Source: Ampelomyces quisqualis
Taxonomy: Eukaryota > Ascomycota > Dothideomycetes > Pleosporales > Phaeosphaeriaceae
Direction: 5' to 3'
Assembly: GCA_018398575.1 (NCBI GenBank)
Contig: JAGTXZ010000020.1
Location: 1,674,001-1,738,000, forward strand
Length of the DNA: 64,000 nt
Made by a program: the position numbers and the translations under genes. Below are positions 35,248 through 46,040 of the stretch, one piece after another. The notes under the pieces were generated by a model. It was not told the origin of the DNA and made no database searches. It was given only the letters and a program-made list of their open reading frames with translations. The first letter of the stretch is position 1. The number at the start of each line of letters is the position of its first letter.

Positions 35248-36061
35248 ATGTCTTCGGCAGGAGGACGTGGTCGCGGCGGCAAGTTCAACAAGGTCAAGCG
35301 TGGAGGTGGCAAGAAGTTCTCGCGCGACCTGCAACCGCTCAATGCAGATGGCGAGGTCGTTGGCATGTGGGGTGTGAGTAGATCGATCGCAGTCGTCTGG
35401 CAAAGTCGGAACTAACAGCCACACGCAGGAGCAAGCAGGCAAAGTCGAAGAAGAGTCCTCGGAGGATGCTTCCTCCGAGGAGGAGTCCAGCGACGGCGAT
35501 GACAAGCCCGAACAGTCGGAGATGACCCGCGAGCAGCGCCGCGACGCAGCAAAGGCCCGCAAGCAAGCCGCGATAGCGAAGAAGAACCAGAAGGTCGCAG
35601 AGCCCGGCGACCTCCCCACCGACTCCTCGGAGGAAGAGAGCGACGACGAAATGCCCGCGAACCCCAACCACACCGCAAAGGCCCGCTCACAAGCTGCAAA
35701 AGCCCCGGTCGCCGCCGAGGCCGAGCCTGCTGCGCCTGCTGCAAAGGGCAAGGGAAAGCAGCAAGATATCTCTCAGCTGTCCCGCCGCGAACGCGAAGCT
35801 GTCCAGGCACAGCAGGCCAAGGAGCGATACGAGAAGCTGCACTCCGAGGGCAAGACGGAGCAGGCACGTGCAGATCTCGAGCGCCTGGCGCTGGTCAAGG
35901 AGCGTCGTGAAGCAGAGGCATCGCGCAAAAAGGCCGAGGCAGAAGAGCGCGCGGAGCTCGATAAGGAGAAGGCTGAGATGATGGAGCGTGAGAACAGGAG
36001 GCGTGAGCAGGCCAAGGGCAAGAAGGAACGGCTCGCAAAGGGCGGGAAGAAGAAGGCTTGA
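35248..36061 (+). CDS. PP28/PDAP1-type casein-kinase-substrate phosphoprotein
   Basis: Two exons (35248-35373 and 35429-36061) give about 252 aa. The N-terminus is Gly/Arg/Lys-rich (GGRGRGGKFNKVKRGGGKKF). Acidic Ser/Glu clusters follow (SSEDASSEEESSDGDD; TDSSEEESDDE), ideal casein kinase 2 sites. The family core comes next (NPNHTAKA … LSRREREAVQAQQAKERYEKLHSEGKTEQARADLERLALVKERREAEASRKK, in pieces). This is the 28-kDa heat- and acid-stable phosphoprotein family, largely disordered and helical; its molecular role is poorly defined. The donor is GTGAGT and the acceptor is ACGCAG, both at codon boundaries. Confidence 0.85.
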
Positions 36062-36517
36062 GCCGGACTTGCCGCGGCTGCCGATGCTTTTTTGCATAGC
36101 TTGCGCTCGAGAAGGGGATATTTTACGACTGTTCATGGCCCATGTAGAAAGCATTCAACGAATATCATGGAATCTGGAGCCTGCGAACGTGGCTGTGTGG
36201 CGGTTGTGCGCCGGGTCGTATTGCGACTGGTGTGTGCATGTCCATGAAGACAGCCTCTGGGTTTGAGCTGTATGTTGATTCTGGGCATCCTCATACGAAT
36301 ACATCTCGAAGCCTCTGCTGAGAATACGAGCTGATCTTCAGCTCTTTCGAGTGGCTGCGAGTCGGCCCGCCAATGACGCCTCGCCTCGCCTCATCGAACG
36401 CGAACTTTCCTGCACCTCGTCACCACTTCGTCTTGCACATAACCATCGGCATGGTGCCCTTGAAGCCTGCCACCACACGCTGCTCATACCGGGCAGCGCA
36501 AAATTGCATCATCGAGA
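36062..36517. other. Intergenic
   Basis: 3' UTR of the PP28-like gene and promoter of the HNH-like gene, both on the plus strand. Nothing else is recognised. Confidence 0.5.
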
Positions 36518-37418
36518 ATGGGTGAGGTTGTGCCGGCTGGTGAACAATCCAACTATGAGACATTCCGCGACTGCCTGAGCGAGCCCGTTCTCAAGGCGCT
36601 GGCGATGCCAGCGGAGAGGCCAAAGCCAAAGAAGAATAGGCACACCAAGAAGAGCTCGAAGGAGAAGAGTAGAATCAATGTAAAGAGCAACGAGGACCGA
36701 CTTGTCAAGGGGGCTATTTCCAGCGCCGATGCACGCGCAGCAGACGCAGAAGATCTAGGCGAATTCATCCAAGTACGCCAGTTCCTCCCACACACGGAAC
36801 CACGCCTGACCACCCCAGTATCTCAGCAGCATAATATTCCCCTGCCTCCCCTCCGCTCTCCGCACCCTCTCGTACCCCGAATTCCGCGACTCCCCCTCCC
36901 TACAAGACACTTACTCGACCCCCCTCTCCTCCTCAACATACACCCCCCTCCTCGAACTCATCTCCCCTACCGCAATCGACAGCTTAACTTCCTACACCCT
37001 CCTCCCACCCACACCCGACACCACAGACCTGCGCAACCTCCTCCTCCCCGTCCTCCACACCTACATCTCCGCCGTGACCGCCGCCCCACCCATCTGGACC
37101 ACTACCCGCACCACCGAGTGCGAACTCTGTGCGCGCGATTGGGTCCCGCTTACGTACCACCACCTGATACCGAAGAGCACGCATGAGCGGGTGCGTAAGA
37201 GGGGGTGGCATGCGGAAGAGATGTTGGGCAGTGTGGCGTGGTTGTGTCGCGCGTGTCATAGTTTTGTGCATCGGTTGGCGAGTAATGAGGGGTTGGCGAG
37301 GGAGTTTTATACGGTCGAGTTGATTCTGGGGGGTGGGGTGGAGGGGGATGAGGAGAAGGTGAGGGACGTGGAAGGGTGGGTTAAGTGGGTTGGAGGAGTG
37401 AGGTGGAAGAGTCGATGA
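36518..37418 (+). CDS. HNH-endonuclease-like fungal protein
   Basis: Two exons (36518-36772 and 36819-37418) give about 284 aa. The N-terminal 85 residues are Lys-rich (PKPKKNRHTKKSSKEK), a possible nuclear signal. After a mostly helical region, residues about 195-250 hold a Cys/His motif: CELCARDW, then TYHHLIPKST, then WLCRACHSFVHRLASNE. The CxxC … HH … CxxCH … H arrangement is that of a zinc-stabilised HNH fold. Such short HNH-like proteins are widespread in filamentous fungi but uncharacterised, so nuclease activity is inferred only from the motif. The intron (GTACGC…CCCCAG) is 46 nt and phase 0. No mobile-element context is visible. Confidence 0.75.
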
Positions 37419-38493
37419 TGGGGACACAGTCTTGCAAAGGCAGACTTCAGTCACGCGGTACTTCAAAACAGTAGGATACTTGCTCACTTGAAAGAAATAC
37501 GCACCCTACAATCGCGGGAATCGTGTGCCAACAACGGTTTCATCTCGAGTGTGATTCGGCAGTAATCCACGAAGCTCACTAATACATCTACCTTACACCG
37601 CAACCTCTTATTCCGCTTCTCCTTCATCACTAACCGCAACTCTACACACTACTGCTGAACATGGACAACCACAAAGCAGTGATCCGCTCGGACTCACAAT
37701 CACCGCTATCGTGTTGTGCAGGGGGGAGGTCATCTTTGAGATGTAAGGGTGGTGGTTGATGGGGACGGGGAGGCGGGACGACCTTGTTGAGTTGGATCGA
37801 GCGCATGGTTGTTTCTGGTGGTTGATTTACATGGGTGTTTCTGCGGATTGTTTGTTTGGTGTTTTGGGTTTTGAATTTAGGGTCATGACTTTTCAAGTTC
37901 CGATTTTTTTTTCTACTTTCGCGATTTGGGTATTGGGGAGGCGAGATGGCAGAGAAAGAACATGGCCAATGGTTGGACAGGTTGCGGAACGCGGTTTGTT
38001 GACTTGGTACAGGGTTATGAGGTGATGGCTGGGTATCATGATTTGGACTTTGAGCAAAAAAAGCGGTTAGTATGACCGAGAAGGAAGTTTGCGAGATTGA
38101 AATTTGAGAATCGGGTTTGGGGGAAGGCGTTGTCAGGAATAGGGTTCTGGAAACTGAAAATGGAGTGGACAACCTCATTCAAAATTCGAACTCGAGTAGC
38201 GAACATCAGTACGGAAATGACAGTCTTTCATAGGATCTCCATACATGTAAGAAGAGCAGGATTCATTAATTCGTCACCTTCGCGATCTCTTTCACTTTCA
38301 CTTTCACTTTCACACGCCATGTACAGCGAACGCCGCTAAGAAGAAATAGCTTGAATGCCCCGAGATATGCCTCCCGAAAACCCGCTACTTCGAGCGACAT
38401 CAACCCATCCTTCGCGTAAGTAAGGCTCTCTTGCAGTTGAGCGGTACCTGACCGATCCATCACCTAGTATGATCACCCACGACTCTTGGAGCG
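37419..38493. other. Intergenic with (CTTTCA)n hexanucleotide repeat
   Basis: About four CTTTCA units lie at about 38289-38313. A 178-codon Pro/Ser/Thr/Asn-rich minus-strand frame (37642-38178) was judged not to be a gene. No other feature is supported. Confidence 0.5.
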
Positions 38494-39262
38494 ATGACAG
38501 CCAAAGAAACCACTTCCCATGTGCATCAGCAAAAGATCGCAGTAGGCATCAAAACAAGTCTTTCCCAGTACCATCCAGGGTCTAGCAAACCCGTCTAACG
38601 AGCTATGTAGATTCACCACACCCTCGATCGTGAAGATTCGTGTCGGCACTGCTCCCAACTGCGTGGACTTCGCTGCTCACGAGTCGTTTCTTGTCACAAG
38701 ATCCGAGTTCTTCCGCCGCGCACTCAACGGCAATTGGGAAGAGGCGGAGTCTCGCATAGTCAAGCTACCCGATGAGGTGCCGGAGGTTTTTGGCTTGTAC
38801 CTGAATCTAGTCTACACAGGGCATCTTCATACCGAGCGCAAGAGCCAGGATGAAATAGTCGCTTTGGATTGGGCAGATTTTTACCAATGCCTTTGCGATG
38901 AATACACGGATCTGATGAATGTCTACGTGCTCGCCGAAAAGCTTCAGGACACTGTTTCGAAGAACGCTACCGTCGTCACTATCGTCGATGTCGCGCAGAT
39001 CGTCTGGAATGATAGATACGCTGTGGTCCCCTCATGCAGACTGGTTAGTAAGGGATTCGATAGAACGCCAGAGGGTAGCCCACTCAGGCGCCTTCTCATC
39101 GACCTATCGGACAAATTATGCCTGAACCACGTTCTTCACCAGGTTCATGCCAATAAGTTGAACTCGGACTTCTTGGATGATCTTGCGAATAGGCTGGACT
39201 GGAGAAGTGGCCAGCGGGACTTGGTGGGGATAAAGGCAGCTATCCAAGAGTACATGGAGTAA
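38494..39262 (+). CDS. BTB/POZ domain protein
   Basis: Two exons (38494-38567 and 38611-39262) give about 241 aa. The intron is 43 nt with a GTCTAACG branch site. The fungal BTB pattern is clear: an initial strand (IVKIRVGTAPNCVDFAAHESFLVTRSEFFRRALNGNW, in pieces), then RIVKLPDEVPEVFGLYLNLVYTGHL, and a BACK-like helical tail beginning with YVLAEKLQD. BTB domains mediate dimerisation and often link substrates to CUL3 ubiquitin ligase. Hundreds of fungal paralogues have no assigned role. The start at 38494 depends on the small first exon; it is the only upstream ATG that splices in frame. Confidence 0.78.
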
Positions 39263-39706
39263 GATCTCATGAACTTCCAGCATATGTGACATTTTCAGAG
39301 GCTGACGAACCTTTTAGATAAGTGAATAGTGCAAGAATCGAAAGTCCTGCGCGAACTGGTTATGATATGGTAGCACAACTAGATATAATCTGTAAAGGAG
39401 GCCCTTGGTAAATACCTACGCTAGCTGTAACTCAGACGGCACAAATACACAGACTTGCGTTTTTTTCTAAACAGAGCTCTTAATTTTCACGACAATTGTC
39501 ACAGCGTTCATACATGAATAATGCAATTAACCCGCTGCGAGTGATGTTTAGGAGTTTGTATTGGTTGATGCGTATAAGTACAAATGCACTATTAGAGTAG
39601 TGTTAGACACTGCTCCTTCTTATACGTATGAAGCTAAGTTTGACTGATATTCTTTGACTTTGAACGCAATTATTCTGTATTGTGCATTTCACCTTTTCTT
39701 GCTGTA
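39263..39706. other. Convergent AT-richer 3' region
   Basis: Between the stops of the BTB gene (+) and ThuA gene (-), the sequence is noticeably AT-richer, as expected of 3' UTRs. Nothing else is recognised. Confidence 0.5.
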
Positions 39707-40426
39707 TCATATTTTCACTTTAACGCGTCCCGCAACTGAATCTTCCCTCTTCGCTACCCACAACACCCCCCTCAGAATCTGCCACATAAACCACTCATTC
39801 TCATACGCCTCATCGAAATGCCCTAACGCCGTGAAGAAACTCCTCCCACCCCCAAACTCCTGATACCACGCTAGAGGATGGTCGTCGCCCATCTTTCCGC
39901 CCCGAAAACTCTTCGGATCGCCTTTCAGTAGAATTTCCAAGTTCTCATTCTGCCGCGGATGAGTGTGGAAATTATACCACTCGTCCTGCCACTCTGTCCT
40001 CCCACCACAACAACTAGCGATGGAATGATTCTCGTTCGCCTCTTCGATGAGAACAGTTCCACGTTCGGGATTGGGATGCGTATCGAAATGCGCGCCGCAT
40101 AATTTGCCGTACCAGTCATCGTTCGGCATGGCTGCTGCAGCGCCATGGATTGCGACGGTGCCGCCGCCCGAGCGGACGAAGTGTTTCAAGGCATCGAGTT
40201 CATGGGGCGTGAAAACATCGCCGATGGTTTGGAGGAGGATGATGACGGCGAATTGAGCGAGTGATGAGGGAGTGAAGAGAGATGAATCTTTGCTGGCGGA
40301 TATGGCAAAGTGCTTCGTTCGATTTGCGAGGGCTGTTAGCGATTGAATGCCGGCTGGTATGGAGTCATGGCGGTATCCGATAGTTTTGCTGAATATGAGC
40401 ACTCGAAACGGAGAGGTTTCTGTCAT
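39707..40426 (-). CDS. ThuA-like protein (glutamine-amidotransferase-like fold)
   Basis: A single exon of 239 aa starts at the ATG at 40426. The ThuA signature is present throughout: RVLIFSKTIGYRHDSIPAGI, FAVIILLQTIGDVFTPHE, FVRSGGGTVAIHGAAAAM, WYGKLCGAHFDTHP, DEWYNFHTHPR, HPLAWYQEFGGGRSFFTALGHFDEAY. The fold resembles class I glutamine amidotransferases but usually lacks the catalytic Cys. Bacterial ThuA acts in trehalose/sucrose utilisation, while the fungal role is unknown. The length is full for a single domain. It lies tail-to-tail with the BTB gene and next to the melanin reductase, which need not imply a shared pathway. Confidence 0.88.
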   Translation of the reverse strand: MTETSPFRVLIFSKTIGYRHDSIPAGIQSLTALANRTKHFAISASKDSSLFTPSSLAQFAVIILLQTIGDVFTPHELDALKHFVRSGGGTVAIHGAAAAMPNDDWYGKLCGAHFDTHPNPERGTVLIEEANENHSIASCCGGRTEWQDEWYNFHTHPRQNENLEILLKGDPKSFRGGKMGDDHPLAWYQEFGGGRSFFTALGHFDEAYENEWFMWQILRGVLWVAKREDSVAGRVKVKI

Positions 40427-40861
40427 GGTGTCGGTTGGCTTTGTGGCAACACAACGACATGCGCAGCAAGGTGGTTATCTTTTGTTTCGAGAAAACAATC
40501 TCACGTCTTTTACATTGGATTTTCAATGCTGGGCTCACAGTACTCGAAGTGACCTCTCTTGAATTAGGCTAATCGGTTCATATCTGCGGTAAATGACGTC
40601 AGTTTCATCTCCAGCATTCTGTAGCCCTCCATCGTCGAACTTTGTGTGATTTTCATCCATGTCAGCTGTTGGATTCAGGAAACAGTGCATTGCCGTCAAA
40701 GGTTATCTTGCTCGTGCATCACATGCAAAGTACACTTGAAGTTATTGAACTTATTATTCCTTTCTCTACCAAGCAAAACGCCTATAATGCTTCGGTATTG
40801 ACCCATAGTTCATAATCGCCCAAAGTACCCAAGGAAATCGTCAACGAACATGCGCATCGCT
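40427..40861. other. Intergenic between ThuA start and THN reductase stop
   Basis: Promoter of ThuA and 3' UTR of the reductase, both minus strand. No repeat or extra gene is seen. Confidence 0.5.
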
Positions 40862-41772
40862 TTACATGCAAGCAGCACCATCGATGCCGATCACCTTTCC
40901 GTTCACCCAGTCACCGTCCTTGGAGGCAAGGAAGCACACGACGCGGGCAATGTCCACTGGCTGCCCAACACGGTTGTGAGGAGACCATGTGCATGCGTAC
41001 TCGTCCACCTGATCATCGCTAAGCTTGTTGCCTCCGGGAATGTACTCGCGGCAGACGGCGTGGTACATGTCGGTCTTAATACCACCGGGTGCTACACAGT
41101 TGACGGTGACTTTCTTCTCGCCAGCGTCTGTTTTCTTATTAGCATATCTGCTGCTCTCAACAAGAATGGGTTGACATACCGATAGCCATGCACCTGGTGA
41201 AGGTCTCAATGGCACCCTTTGATCCAGAGTAGATGGCGTGCTTGGGTACGCCCTTCGCCTGACCGGTTATGGATCCCATAAGTATGATCCTGCCACCAAC
41301 TTCCATCCTCTTGTATGCCTCCTTAGCGACAAAGAACTGACCACGAGTGTTAATGTTGAAGACGCGGTCAAACTCCTCGGGCTCGACGTCCGCAAAATGG
41401 CCGAAGGAAACGACACCGGAGTTGGAGCAGCAGATGTCAAGCTTGCCAAAGTGTGCGACGACATCGTCCATGAGCTTTGCGGTCTCCTCGACATTGCCTA
41501 CGTTGGCCTTGAATGCAGCGGCATCCGAACCGTTGCCCAAAGCCTTGATCTCCTTGACGACGGCCTCGGCACCCTCGACAGTGTTGGCGTAGTTGACAGC
41601 AACCTTAGCACCACGCTTGGCGAGCTCAATGGCCATTGCCTTTCCAATACCACGGCCTGAACATTGTGAGTATTTCGAAGTTGCGTGACGTTGCAGTTGT
41701 TTGTTGCGTACCTGAGCCAGTGACGACGGCAACCTTGCCCTCCAAGCTCCATGTTTGCTCGATTGCAGCCAT
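40862..41772 (-). CDS. brm2: Tetra-/trihydroxynaphthalene reductase (DHN melanin, SDR)
   Basis: Three exons (41772-41712, 41656-41180, 41127-40862) give 267 aa, the usual size. It is a classical short-chain dehydrogenase/reductase: cofactor loop VTGSGRGIGKAMA, NNAG-like CSNSG, catalytic Ser in LMGSITGQ, YSGSK catalytic Tyr/Lys, then VNCVAPGGIKTDM and the C-terminal GKVIGIDGAACM. The sequence is close to fungal T4HN/T3HN and versicolorin-type reductases. These reduce 1,3,6,8-tetrahydroxynaphthalene to scytalone (and/or T3HN to vermelone) with NADPH in DHN melanin synthesis. The neighbouring CMR1-type regulator and non-reducing PKS support the melanin rather than the aflatoxin-type role. Both introns are phase 1 and canonical. 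Confidence 0.9.
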
Positions 41773-44700
41773 TGTGTGTGAACTTTGGTCGTTTGGGGAT
41801 TGGTGTTTAGAGGAGTTATCTTATTGATGAGATGAGAGTATGGATGATGATCCTAGTGTACAGGTGAAGATAACCACATATATACCTCTTCAAGACTCGG
41901 CACTCCAGCGGACAATGAACTCAATGAGCTGTGCATCTTCTCCCAAACCTCCGCCGGTACTCAACATTCACACAGTTCCCCCAACGAATCGTCTCCGTTC
42001 CGGGACCACACCACCGCCCCCGACAATCGTGAAAACCTAGGGCTGAAACAAAGTACATGAGCCGTACGCTTCCCGTAGCGAGGGTCCGGTGGGAGAGCCA
42101 GAGGGTGTTCTGTTCGTCGACGAAGTGTCCGGAAGGAGGGGCCGATGCCTTCAAGGGGCGGACGCTGATTGGCTGATTTGTTGTAATTAGTTGGTGTGGA
42201 GCAAGCAACACCAAACTGTGCTCGTGAAGTGTCCATGCGCTTCACGAACGTGTATATCTTTTTTTGTCGAATACTTCAACACTTTCATGATACTGAGATC
42301 TTGGACCACAAGAAGTGCTCGAGAAAGTCATCGCGCGGTAGTGGATCGACTGCAAACAGCGAACGTCTTGTGCTATCTAGATCAGCGTACGCATCAAGTG
42401 AGTTCACATTTCACGCTTCGACGTCGACAACTCGTGCGTCCTCGCGGCATACAGTATGCAGCATGTAGTTGGTCATGATAGCTATGTGACACGATCAGGC
42501 GTTGAGTGCCATTGTGGCAGCCATGTAAGAAATCCTAGGTCATGTGATCGTCCCTTTTAACGATGAGATCGTGGCCGAAACACCTTTTCTTCCCCTTCGT
42601 ACTACAAGCCTGTCACAGTGACTCTATGGCTCCCCATCCTCATTGATATTCCGTCTTGGTGTTCAAGTGGATTGTACGGAGTAGTGGAGTCCGATACACG
42701 CCGGCAAATGGTCCGTTCCAAGTCCGGCCGAAAGTGTCGCAATCCACGACTTGTTTCTCGGCTCCCCGCGCTGCAGGTCTGTGCACCTCCAACCTCACCT
42801 CATGTCTTCGCTCCTCCATGCAAAGCAAAAGTAGGATTCAGACGATGAAGGTCTCGCTCGATGCAACTTTTATTATGCTTAATCTGACTCTTGTCTAACA
42901 CTGCCGTACTAGTCTTACGCGCCGGTAACAATGAGTCCCGTGGCTCCAGAACCTGTCCATCGTCGCCCTTGGGCGTAGCTGCGCAGTAAATGCTTGGTAG
43001 CTTCGTATGTTCAAACGAGTCTCGCCCTTCAATGTCATTGCAGTTGAGAGCTCACCATTTATCCTGCCCATCAGCGTACTGCTTTCGTCGGCGACTGCAG
43101 CACGGCTTATCAGTGTTACGACCATGGGTCGGCAGCCAGCCGCATTTGTTAAGAGTCTCCACGTCACTTTATTGGCCTTGTTTTACATCCTATCCATCCC
43201 AACTGTGATGACATGACGGTGTTGCGTCGAGGCCGCGTACTCTGTAATCTTTGCCGGGACTTCATGGCGTTTTGATGATCTTCGCAGCAGGCCTAGAATT
43301 TTGGATTTGGCCTGAATGGGCTCCAGGGCATTTTGGAGGTCATCGTATCTTTCGAGCATATTTGCAGCATTGGGGTTTAGACGTCATTTGCTGTGCAGTA
43401 TTTGATACGTGCGGATGAAGCCAATACGTTTGACATGTCATGATTACAGGCAAATTCTGCCTATGATGGAGCAGAAGTTATCGCATCATTATCCAGCAGC
43501 TATGCACTAGCATCACTACTCCAATTAACCTTTGGAGGGCGAATCTGATCGCGCGATATTCTACCAGACCAGCAACCCCATGCAAATCATCCTGTTTCGT
43601 ATTCACTGCTCAGATCCGAACCCATGGACTCACTATATAGGTCCATAAATTAGGTGGGTACTTGAGCTATTCCTGAAACGCATGAATTTCCCCCTCAATC
43701 CATTCTCCGCTTCAGCATGTAGCATGAGTTGATGTACCCGAAGTGTATCTACACAGACACAGCAAGTGAGGCGTAACGTATCCGCTTAGCAATTCCACAG
43801 CAACTACTAGGGCTTCAATAGCATGTGTTATCTCTCAATCTTTCTGAGAAGTCCTATCAAAGCGAATGTTCTAGTACGGTTTCTCTCAAGAGAATATCCA
43901 TTACTTGAGACTCAGCAAGCGCTAATGCAGATTTGAAGCCTGCCACGATCCATGAATCTTCCTGAAGCGGACGATCTCCAAGCTTTGTGACATATGAAGA
44001 TTCCGTGGCAGGTCTAATCGGGCTTTGCTTCGGCTAGCAGCCGTGAAGTACCCGAGCATCAAGCGCAATCTTGGCGGACAGTGTACAACACGAGGGATCT
44101 ACAGCTTCAGGCGCTTCTGACAAGGTTGACTCAAATTATTACTTCCAATTACAGCCGATGAGTTACTACTTTAGAACGACAGCTAGCTGCCCACGGCGGA
44201 AAATATTCACCGACTCACCGTTGTCCGGCTTCCATACGCTGGAGCTACTCCGTACAGCAAGATAAACTAGGCCTCTTGAACAATTCTTCATCATAGCCTT
44301 GTACATTCAATTTAGGATCTACTACGGCTATGGTGCGGGCATCCGTAGAACTAGCTTCTCGTCCTGGAATCAGATTGAGCAACAGCTTCCCAGCCCTGGC
44401 TAAGAGAATATCCAGAAGCTTGTTGTAATGAAGTGATGTTCCACGACGTCAGAAATCGAGATGGAAGATGGTCTAGCCGCTCTCTGACTTTATGGCGCCT
44501 GGTCGTTTACCAGGTGACGACTACTGTTGGTATCGTATGCAGCAACGCGTAAGCCTGTCAAGCAACGAGTCTGCAGCACGCTGTCTTTGTACGTTTTCTC
44601 TGTCATAGTGATGCATAGCCACGAGTACTTACAGCCTAACGCAGCCCTTCTCGTCCATGAATAAGTTGGTAATGGAACTAGCCTTGATAAAGACTTCCAC

Positions 44701-46040
44701 TGGCCAAAGTGTTTAGGTATATCCACCTCCAATCAGGCTGTTTGCCGTGCTCGTACGCTTCCAGTTGCCCGGAACGCAACGACAGTTTTGAGCTACTACG
44801 TAGGCTGCTGATGATCAACGATGCGTAGTGTGACCTAGGGAGTAGTGCGGTGCACATGTGTGACGGAGGACCTGCATGCTATCCGGGGAAGGAGGAGACG
44901 CGAAGTTCACAATGTGCAGAACGAGGTATGTGCCTCAACATGTTTTTCGTGCTCCAGAATTTTTCACCTGCCAATTTCCGGTGGAGTGTTTCGTTAAGTT
45001 ACATGTAGTGGTGTGTTCTCCAGGAACGTCAGCAGTCTGAAAACCAGCCATCAAGCCTTGTCATGTCTCCTAGTCCACTTTCTCGCCCTACACGTGTTCA
45101 GGTCTTCAATTCTTTTTAAGCTTTCCCGTCATATATATGCCCACACTATACTGACCTATCTCATTACTCGTGCGATCCGAAGCACCCCATCGTAGTGGTG
45201 CCGCCCTCGCACACACCCGATGCCTCAACCACATAGGCTACTTTGCGAGCCCCGCCATCAGCCTCTCATCCTCCTCAACGCTAATCACAAAGTTGACCAC
45301 AACGTATACCTGGCTGACACCTGAAACAAAAGCGTAGAAGGGAAAAAGCAAAATTAGACAGATCTGCGGGACCGCGATGACGCAGGCTTACAATCGAGAT
45401 GTATAAAGGAACATGTATGGCTAATGTCAGCCATCGTCATCAGAGACTCCTGGCCGGGCCCCGGACAAAGAGAGATCTGCGTCTCGATACCATGACTTTG
45501 GAAAAAGGTAAGGCAGTAAGTGAGAGATATCCAGCCTGAACCGAACGACGATCAACCATCTCTTCTCAATGGGAGACGATGTGAAAGGAGAACACCCACT
45601 CCGCTTATGAGGACCACCTGCTATCAGCACCCATTGTCATCAGCATTGTCTCTTCGTAAGGTACGTGCTAGTATTTCTTAAAGTCTTTGGCTGTTATGTC
45701 TCATGTACCATCAACTAACAGACTACTGTGTCGTTGTAGTTTGATGGAAGACAACCATACAAATCTAGGGCAATTCGTTATGAAAAGATACGCCGCAATA
45801 GGGCAATTCGTTATAAAAAGACACGCCGCAAAACAACGCCAAAATCGAACGCGCTATCGAAATACAAGGACTGGAGACTGGACCTGTGTTACACCCGATA
45901 CGGCCTTGATGCTGATAAAGGTGAGAATACACGCAAGAAATGGATAATACCCCAAAGCAATAAAAGGCCGATGCCGTTACGCCAGTGACCTCCACTCTGA
46001 ACACAAAAGGAGAGAGAAGAACGAACATACTTAGGACGTC
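41773..46040. other. 4.3-kb spacer inside the melanin locus
   Basis: No convincing gene is found on either strand; all frames are under about 100 codons without family resemblance. It includes the reductase promoter, TACGGAGTA motifs at 42675-42683 and (reverse) 44246-44254, and a 33-bp tandem repeat at 45768-45833. Long spacers are normal for this locus in Pleosporales. Confidence 0.55.
45768..45833. repeat. 33-bp direct tandem repeat, two copies
   Basis: Copies 45768-45800 and 45801-45833 differ at three bases. The unit starts GGGCAATTCGTTAT and ends CGCCGCAA(T/A)A. It lies about 0.2 kb downstream of the CMR1-like stop codon, possibly in its 3' UTR or beyond. Confidence 0.85.

Noticed and set aside
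37642..38178. 178-codon minus-strand frame
   Set aside because: Pro/Ser/Thr/Asn-rich without domain, splice or codon support; likely chance in T/G-rich DNA.
45768..45833. Possible CRISPR-like or protein repeat
   Set aside because: Only two adjacent copies without spacers; a simple tandem duplication in a eukaryotic genome.
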